Below, piece after piece: positions 15,079 through 20,228 of a stretch of 20,228 nucleotides of DNA (the first letter of the stretch is position 1; every line of letters starts with the position of its first letter). Made by a program: the position numbers and the translations under genes. The stretch comes from Rhodospirillales bacterium. Lineage in GTDB: Bacteria; Pseudomonadota; Alphaproteobacteria; Reyranellales; Reyranellaceae. The notes beneath the pieces were generated by a model, which was not told the origin of the DNA, ran no database searches, and was given only the letters and a program-made list of their open reading frames with translations. The DNA lies in the NCBI GenBank assembly GCA_013205335.1, contig JABMNB010000507.1:1-20228 (forward strand). The letters are read 5' to 3'.

Positions 15079-15441
15079 TCAGCAGCGCGTGACCTCGCGC
15101 AGGCGCCAGCATTGCGCGTCGGTTTCGACAGGGCGACCCGAATTGCAATAGTAGACGTCCTTGTCCTTCTGCAGCCAAAGGCCGTTCGGGACCGCCGCCT
15201 TGATCTCGTAGCCGGCGTTGATCATCGTTATCGCCGACTGGCCTGGCGTCGGCGTGTACTGCGTCAGGCAGGACGGAACGTTCGGCTTTTCCGTGCTCTG
15301 GGCCTGCAACTGGCCGGGGCCTTTGCCGGCAGTCTGGCTCGGCCTCGCGGGCGCACCCGACTGCTGCGAAAAGGCAATGGTTCCGGCTGCAATGGCAGCG
15401 ACCACGGCAAGCGCTACTGCGCCCGCGATGAACATTTTCAT
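15079..15441 (-). CDS. small exported hypothetical protein with four cysteines
   Basis: This 120-residue protein begins with a hydrophobic signal or anchor (about 3-24, MFIAGAVALAVVAAIAAG), followed by a Pro/Gln/Ser/Ala-rich linker (about 27-53) and a small domain with C58, C99, C111 and C120, the last being the final residue. This fits a periplasmic domain with two disulfides on a flexible tether. The ATG at 15441 is supported by AAGGAG at 15448-15453 with a 6-nt spacer; the frame extends upstream, but the added residues would bury the signal. I do not recognise the family. It lies 79 bp upstream of the cupin on the same strand. Confidence 0.65.
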   Translation of the reverse strand: MKMFIAGAVALAVVAAIAAGTIAFSQQSGAPARPSQTAGKGPGQLQAQSTEKPNVPSCLTQYTPTPGQSAITMINAGYEIKAAVPNGLWLQKDKDVYYCNSGRPVETDAQCWRLREVTRC

Positions 15442-15559
15442 ATCCAGCTCCTTCGGCAATTCGCCGACTTCGAACTGACGGACCGGCGTCCCCACGCCAG
15501 CCCACCCACACGCTGCGGAAGCTAGATATATTGCAGTGGCGGAGCAACCTTGAAAAAAA
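15442..15559. promoter_or_regulatory. intergenic region with possible promoter for the 120-residue exported protein
   Basis: Read on the minus strand, this 118-bp gap starts with a T7 run right after the stop of the upstream gene, and has TTCAAG, an 18-bp spacer and TATATC, a weak sigma-70-like pair. The pairing is by eye, and the T run lacks a clear hairpin before it. Confidence 0.3.
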
Positions 15560-15994
15560 CTATTGGGCGGTCACGGAAATCGCGAGCTTGTAGCTGGCGG
15601 CGTCGCGGCGGCTGTAGACGATCAGGAGATAGGGCCCGGGCTTCGGGAGGGCGCCGATCCAGGCGGCAGGCTCGTCGGTTGGACCGGCATCGTGCAGGGG
15701 CTTGCCGTCCAGCGCGAGTGTCCCATCGGCATTGGTGCGAACGGCGGTGCCCGGCTCCCAGACCTGGAACACGACATTGTTGCCGGGCGATGCGACCGCG
15801 ATGTTCATCGTCTGGCCGGCCTGTCCCGGCACGTAATAGAGGCCACGCGCCTTGGTGTCGGCAAGAGTACCGGTGACGTTCGTTGCGCCCGGACCGGGGG
15901 CCAGGGTGACGGTGCGGATGGCGGGAAGCTGCTGGGCGAAGGCGGGGGCAGCGGCGAGGATCGGCAGGGCGCCGAGGAAGGAGCGACGGTTCAT
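15560..15994 (-). CDS. exported hypothetical protein, PliI/PPC-like beta fold
   Basis: This 144-residue protein has a Tat-like signal (NRRSFLG, then a hydrophobic core, with likely cleavage after Ala20 in AFA-Q). The mature part has the pattern of small periplasmic beta sandwiches related to lysozyme-inhibitor (PliI/PliG) or pre-peptidase-C-terminal domains: YYVPGQAGQTMNIAVASPGN, then VVFQVWEPGT, and a late PKPGPYLLIVYSRR followed by YKLAISV. That match is a judgement of pattern, not of specific residues. It has no cysteines. It is divergent from the dehydrogenase, with a 66-bp gap for both promoters. Confidence 0.6.
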   Translation of the reverse strand: MNRRSFLGALPILAAAPAFAQQLPAIRTVTLAPGPGATNVTGTLADTKARGLYYVPGQAGQTMNIAVASPGNNVVFQVWEPGTAVRTNADGTLALDGKPLHDAGPTDEPAAWIGALPKPGPYLLIVYSRRDAASYKLAISVTAQ

Positions 15995-16060
15995 TGGGCC
16001 ACCCTAGCAGACAGCTCGGCTCGTGCGGACTATCGTCAGGGAAGCCCGGGGAAGACGATC

Positions 16061-16966
16061 ATGCCCAAGACACTGTTCATCGATTCGACACCCGACATCG
16101 ACCGCGTATGGAAGCAGGTCCATGGCGCCGCGGACATTCCGATCGAGGTCGGTATGGGCCCGGTCTCCGAAGAGGAGGTGCCGGGCAAGGTCGAGGGCTA
16201 CGACACGGTCATCAACGACGCGACCTATTTCAGCGAGCCGACGCTGAAGCACTGTACCGGCTTGAAGCACATCGTCTTCCTCGGCACTGGGGCCGCGAGC
16301 TTCGTCGACCTCGCGGCGGCCGAACGGCTCGGCATCAAGGTCTCGACCATCGCCGGCTACGGCGACACGACGGTCGCCGAGCATGCGATGGGCCTGGTCT
16401 TCGCCGCGGCCCGCCACATCCCGACCATGCACGGCATCGTGCGCGGCGGCGGCTGGCGGCCGATGCAGGGCATGGAACTCAAGGGAAAGACCCTGGGCGT
16501 GGTCGGGCTGGGCGGCATCGGCCGCGAGATGGCGCGCATCGCCCAGGGCGTCGGTCTGAAGGTGACCGCCTACAACCGCTCGCCCGTCTCGGGCGGTAGC
16601 GTGCCAACCGTGCCGATCGACGAATTGCTGGCGCACTCCGACATCGTGAGCCTGCATCTCGCGCTGAACGACGCCACGCGCGGCTTCCTCGACCGCGCGA
16701 AGCTGGAGAAGACCCGGCCGGGCGTCCTTATCGTGAATACGGCACGGGCGGGCATCGTCGACGAGCCGGCGCTGATCGAGCTGCTGCGCTCGGGCAGGAT
16801 CGGCCACTACGCGACCGATGTCTTCGGCAAGGAGCCGCCCCTGCCCGAGGAGCCGCTGCTGACGGTCGACAACGTCACGCTCACTGCGCATGCGGGCTAC
16901 AACACGCCTGAAGCGGCCATGACCATGTACCGCCGCGCCATCGACCTGGTGGCAGCCGGTCCCTGA
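16061..16966 (+). CDS. D-isomer-specific 2-hydroxyacid dehydrogenase
   Basis: This 301-residue cytosolic enzyme interconverts a 2-keto acid and a D-2-hydroxy acid with NAD(P)(H). The Rossmann nucleotide loop is VVGLGGIG (147-154), and the catalytic residues of the family are present: R229 in NTARAGIVDE, E258 in FGKEPP and H277 in LTAHAGYN. Length is slightly short for the family (about 310-330). After the strand in the binding domain (KVTAYNRSP), an Asn-Arg stands where many NAD-specific members have Asp, so NADP use is possible. The ATG at 16061 is preceded by GGGGAAGA. The substrate cannot be read from the sequence; glyoxylate/hydroxypyruvate reductase or phosphoglycerate dehydrogenase-like activity is possible. 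Confidence 0.92.
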   Translation: MPKTLFIDSTPDIDRVWKQVHGAADIPIEVGMGPVSEEEVPGKVEGYDTVINDATYFSEPTLKHCTGLKHIVFLGTGAASFVDLAAAERLGIKVSTIAGYGDTTVAEHAMGLVFAAARHIPTMHGIVRGGGWRPMQGMELKGKTLGVVGLGGIGREMARIAQGVGLKVTAYNRSPVSGGSVPTVPIDELLAHSDIVSLHLALNDATRGFLDRAKLEKTRPGVLIVNTARAGIVDEPALIELLRSGRIGHYATDVFGKEPPLPEEPLLTVDNVTLTAHAGYNTPEAAMTMYRRAIDLVAAGP

Positions 16967-16985
16967 GGCTGTTGTCGCCGGGACC

Positions 16986-17007
16986 AGGAAAGCGACGGGG
17001 CTTTCTT
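16986..17007 (+). terminator. hairpin, possible terminator of the dehydrogenase gene
   Basis: GAAAGC (16988-16993) pairs with GCTTTC (17000-17005) across a 6-nt loop, extended by a G-T and an A-T pair to AGGAAAGC/GCTTTCTT. It lies 19 bp after the dehydrogenase stop and is followed by a short T-rich run. If it works, the URC operon has its own promoter downstream of it. Confidence 0.45.
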
Positions 17008-17042
17008 CGTCGCGGTGCATGAAGATTGTAGTGGCTGCGGGA

Positions 17043-17073
17043 CGGCCGGCGTCTTCCTTTGGTCATCCGGCCG
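17043..17073. promoter_or_regulatory. inverted repeat upstream of URC1
   Basis: CGGCCGG (17043-17049) and CCGGCCG (17067-17073) form a perfect 7-bp inverted repeat with a 17-bp spacer, 48 bp before the likely URC1 start. It could be an operator or a leader hairpin. The arms are low-complexity G+C, so chance is a real possibility. Confidence 0.25.
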
Positions 17074-17120
17074 CTGTACAGTTCATCGCTTTCCCGCTCC
17101 CAGAGGACCGGAAAGCACAA

Positions 17121-18348
<1,228 letters not shown>

Positions 18349-18356
<8 letters not shown>

Positions 18357-19512
18357 TTCGCTGACGTACCTCCGCACACCGGTCGCCATCCGCGAACGGG
18401 CGGCGAAGGTCCTGAAGTATGTCGTGGACGGGCAGTCGCAGTGGTTTCAGCTCGACGCCAATGGTTTGGAAGCGGCCGTGCAGGCGACTCTGGCCGTCAC
18501 GCGCGAGCGCTTCCCCAATCCGGCGGCGATCCCGTTCCATTCGCGCTGGCGGCATTTCGAGTCGGGCGGCCGTGACCGGTGGAGCGCGCTGGCCGAGCGG
18601 CTGAAGGGTCTGCCGCCCGAGGAGATCGCGCGGCGCCGCATGGACCTCGCGGTCGTGTCCGTCCTGCTCGATGCCGGCGCCGGGGCGGCCTGGAGCTTTC
18701 GCGAGCCGGGCACGGGCGAGATCTACGCGCGTTCCGAGGGACTGGGCGTGGCCAGCCTGCACATGTTCGCCAACGGCGCCTTCAGCCGCGATGCCAAGGG
18801 CGATCCGCTGCGGGTCGATGCCGAGCGCCTCGCGAAGCTGACGCCGATGGACATCGCCATGGGCTTTCAGGTGAAGGCGCACAATCCGCTGTTGGGCCTA
18901 GAAGGCCGAGCCGAGCTGCTGCGCAAGCTGGGCAGTGTCGGATTGGAGCGGCCGGGTGCGCTGTTCGACATTGTCGCGAACGGCACCGGGGCGACGGGAA
19001 ACGAGGTGAAAGCCGAAGCCATCCTGGCCGCCGTGCTCGACAGGCTGTCGCCGATCTGGCCGTCGCCGCGCGGCGACGTGTGGGAGCATCCGGTCGTCGG
19101 GCTGGTGCCGTTCCACAAGCTCTCGCAATGGATGAGCTATTCGCTGGTCGAGCCGATCGAGGGCGCAGGCCTCGCGGTCACGGCGCTCGATGCCTTGACC
19201 GGCCTGCCTGAGTACCGCAACGGCGGCCTGTTGGTCGATGCCGGGGCGCTCAGGCCCAAGCAGCGCGCGCTGCTCGAGAAGAGCTTCGCGCCGGGCGACG
19301 AGGCGATCGTCGAATGGCGGGCGCTCACCGTGGCGCTGCTCGACCAGATTGCCGAGCATGTCCGACTGCATCTCGGGATGGATGCGGTGCGCCTGCCGCT
19401 CGCCAAGGTGCTGGAGGCCGGGACCTGGTTTGCCGGCCGCCGGCTTGCCGCGGCGCGGCGTCCTGGAGGCGGCCCGCCCATCACCGTCGAAAGCGACGGC
19501 ACGGTGTTTTGA
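18349..19512 (+). CDS. urc4: URC4-type protein, DUF1688 (uracil catabolism)
   Basis: This 387-residue cytosolic protein has the length of DUF1688 (URC4) proteins and the expected neighbours. It starts with SLTYLRTPVAIRERAAKVL and carries conserved-looking stretches RWRHFESGG (about 63-71), SVLLDAGAGAAW (about 101-112) and RSEGLGVAS (about 122-130). In yeast, urc4 mutants are reported to accumulate ribosylurea, so URC4 is thought to release urea from a ribosylurea-type intermediate; that role for this protein is inferred. The ATG at 18349 overlaps the URC1 stop by 8 bp, suggesting translational coupling. No known catalytic motif is visible. An upstream in-frame GTG at 18340 is less likely. Confidence 0.88.
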
Positions 19513-19533
19513 GTCATTGGGGAGAAGAAGACA

Positions 19534-20172
19534 ATGTCACTGCCGCACTCGATCCATGTCGTGACGCACCCGCTGGTCCAGCACAAGCTCACCAAGCTGC
19601 GCGACAAGGAGACGTCGAGCACCAATTTCCGCCGCCTCCTGCGCGAGATCGGGCTGCTCCTGGGCTATGACGCCACGCGCGACCTGCCGACGGTGCAGTC
19701 CCGCATCGAGACGCCCATCGAGGCGATGGATGCGCCGCTGCTCGACGGCAAGAAGCTGGTTGTCGTGCCCATCCTGCGCGCCGGCCTCGGCCTGGCCGAA
19801 GGCGTCATCGACCTCGTCCCGCTGGCCCGCGTGGGTCATGTCGGGCTCTACCGCGACCCGCGCACGCTGCAGGCGGTCGAATACTACCTGAAGATCCCGC
19901 AGGACATTTCCGATCGCGACGTCATCGTCTGCGATCCGATGCTGGCGACCGCCCATTCGGCCATCGCGGCGGTCGACCGGTTGAAGGAGTCCGGGGCCAA
20001 GCGCATCAAATTCATCTGCGTGCTGGGCTCGGAGCAGGGCGCGCGGACCTTCGCCGAGGTCCATCCAGACGTGCCGGTGTTCGCGGCAGCGATTGATGCA
20101 AAACTCAACGAACACGGGTATATTGTTCCCGGGCTCGGCGATGCGGGCGACCGTCTCTTCGGGACCAAATAA
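19534..20172 (+). CDS. upp: uracil phosphoribosyltransferase
   Basis: This 212-residue enzyme joins uracil and PRPP to give UMP, the proposed entry step of the URC pathway (yeast URC6). Family landmarks are VVVPILRAGLGLAEG (about 76-90), which contains the flexible Arg, GLYRDPRTLQAVEYY (about 104-118), ICVLGSEQGA (about 161-170) and the uracil-binding C-terminus YIVPGLGDAGDRLFGT. The PRPP-binding loop departs from the usual DPMLATG(G/N)SA: it reads DPMLATAHSA (134-143), with Ala140 and His141. GGGGAGAAG just before the ATG is a good ribosome site. The gap to URC4 is 21 bp, so the three genes form one operon. The gene may supply the pathway, salvage or both. Confidence 0.95.
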   Translation: MSLPHSIHVVTHPLVQHKLTKLRDKETSSTNFRRLLREIGLLLGYDATRDLPTVQSRIETPIEAMDAPLLDGKKLVVVPILRAGLGLAEGVIDLVPLARVGHVGLYRDPRTLQAVEYYLKIPQDISDRDVIVCDPMLATAHSAIAAVDRLKESGAKRIKFICVLGSEQGARTFAEVHPDVPVFAAAIDAKLNEHGYIVPGLGDAGDRLFGTK

Positions 20173-20192
20173 CAACAACAGGAGAAACAACG

Positions 20193-20228
20193 ATGTCTCC
20201 GGACCTGAAGTACCTCCTCTTCGCGACG
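20193..20228 (+). CDS. start of a further gene, cut by the window edge (MAPEG-like?)
   Basis: AGGAG lies at 20180-20184, 8 bp before the ATG at 20193, and twelve codons follow (MSPDLKYLLFAT) before the sequence ends. The short N-terminus resembles MAPEG-family membrane proteins, but that is a guess from twelve residues. It is 20 bp after the phosphoribosyltransferase stop and is probably in the same operon. Confidence 0.4.
   Translation, partial: MSPDLKYLLFAT

Noticed and set aside
17019..17120. N-terminal extension of URC1 from ATG 17019
   Set aside because: The extra 34 residues have no family match by eye and cover the inverted repeat and probable promoter; the ATG at 17121 has GGAAAG upstream.

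Overview
The window is GC-rich (about two thirds G+C by eye) and densely coded, with strong codon-position bias that opens long spurious frames opposite most genes. The gene set points to an alphaproteobacterium of soil or water, perhaps near Reyranella, Bradyrhizobium or the Rhodospirillales. It includes an AbrB-type membrane protein, a CNNM/CBS protein, an amidase with an Asp/Glu-racemase-like partner, a membrane class III cyclase, a luciferase-like oxidoreductase, a D-aminoacylase-like amidohydrolase and a URC1-URC4-uracil phosphoribosyltransferase cluster. The taxon is an inference from gene types. I see no rRNA, tRNA, CRISPR array, insertion sequence or phage gene.

Layout. 1-2425: a possible dispersed repeat, an AbrB-like permease (+) and a converging CNNM/CorC-like protein (-). 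2547-4612: amidase and racemase-like protein, overlapping by 4 bp. 4688-6212: an SBF-type transporter (-) and a degenerate creatininase-like protein (+), starting only 34 bp apart around a perfect 12-bp palindrome. 6270-7912: a small cytosolic protein, an exported DUF3617 protein, then a converging Crp/Fnr regulator; one inverted repeat holds both facing stop codons. 8100-11269: a luciferase-like oxidoreductase (-), divergent from a membrane-anchored SGNH hydrolase followed by a small secreted protein. 11345-15994: an amidohydrolase (+) converging on a run of minus-strand genes (adenylate/guanylate cyclase, cupin, two small exported proteins). 16061-16966: a D-2-hydroxyacid dehydrogenase.

17121-20228 is the most coherent functional unit: URC1 (GTP-cyclohydrolase-II-like), URC4 (DUF1688) and uracil phosphoribosyltransferase in one tight plus-strand operon, followed by the first codons of another gene. 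These are the bacterial counterparts of three genes of the yeast URC uracil-degradation pathway, in which uracil is ribosylated, the ring is opened and urea is released. The phosphoribosyltransferase has an altered PRPP loop, which is the most unusual single residue-level observation here.

Most other genes look like ordinary accessory metabolism: amide and acyl-amino-acid turnover, transport and small exported proteins. I found no defence system or mobile island. The best candidates for something little described are the URC operon with its variant loop, the pseudoenzyme-like creatininase homologue beside its transporter, and the inverted repeat shared by two stop codons.
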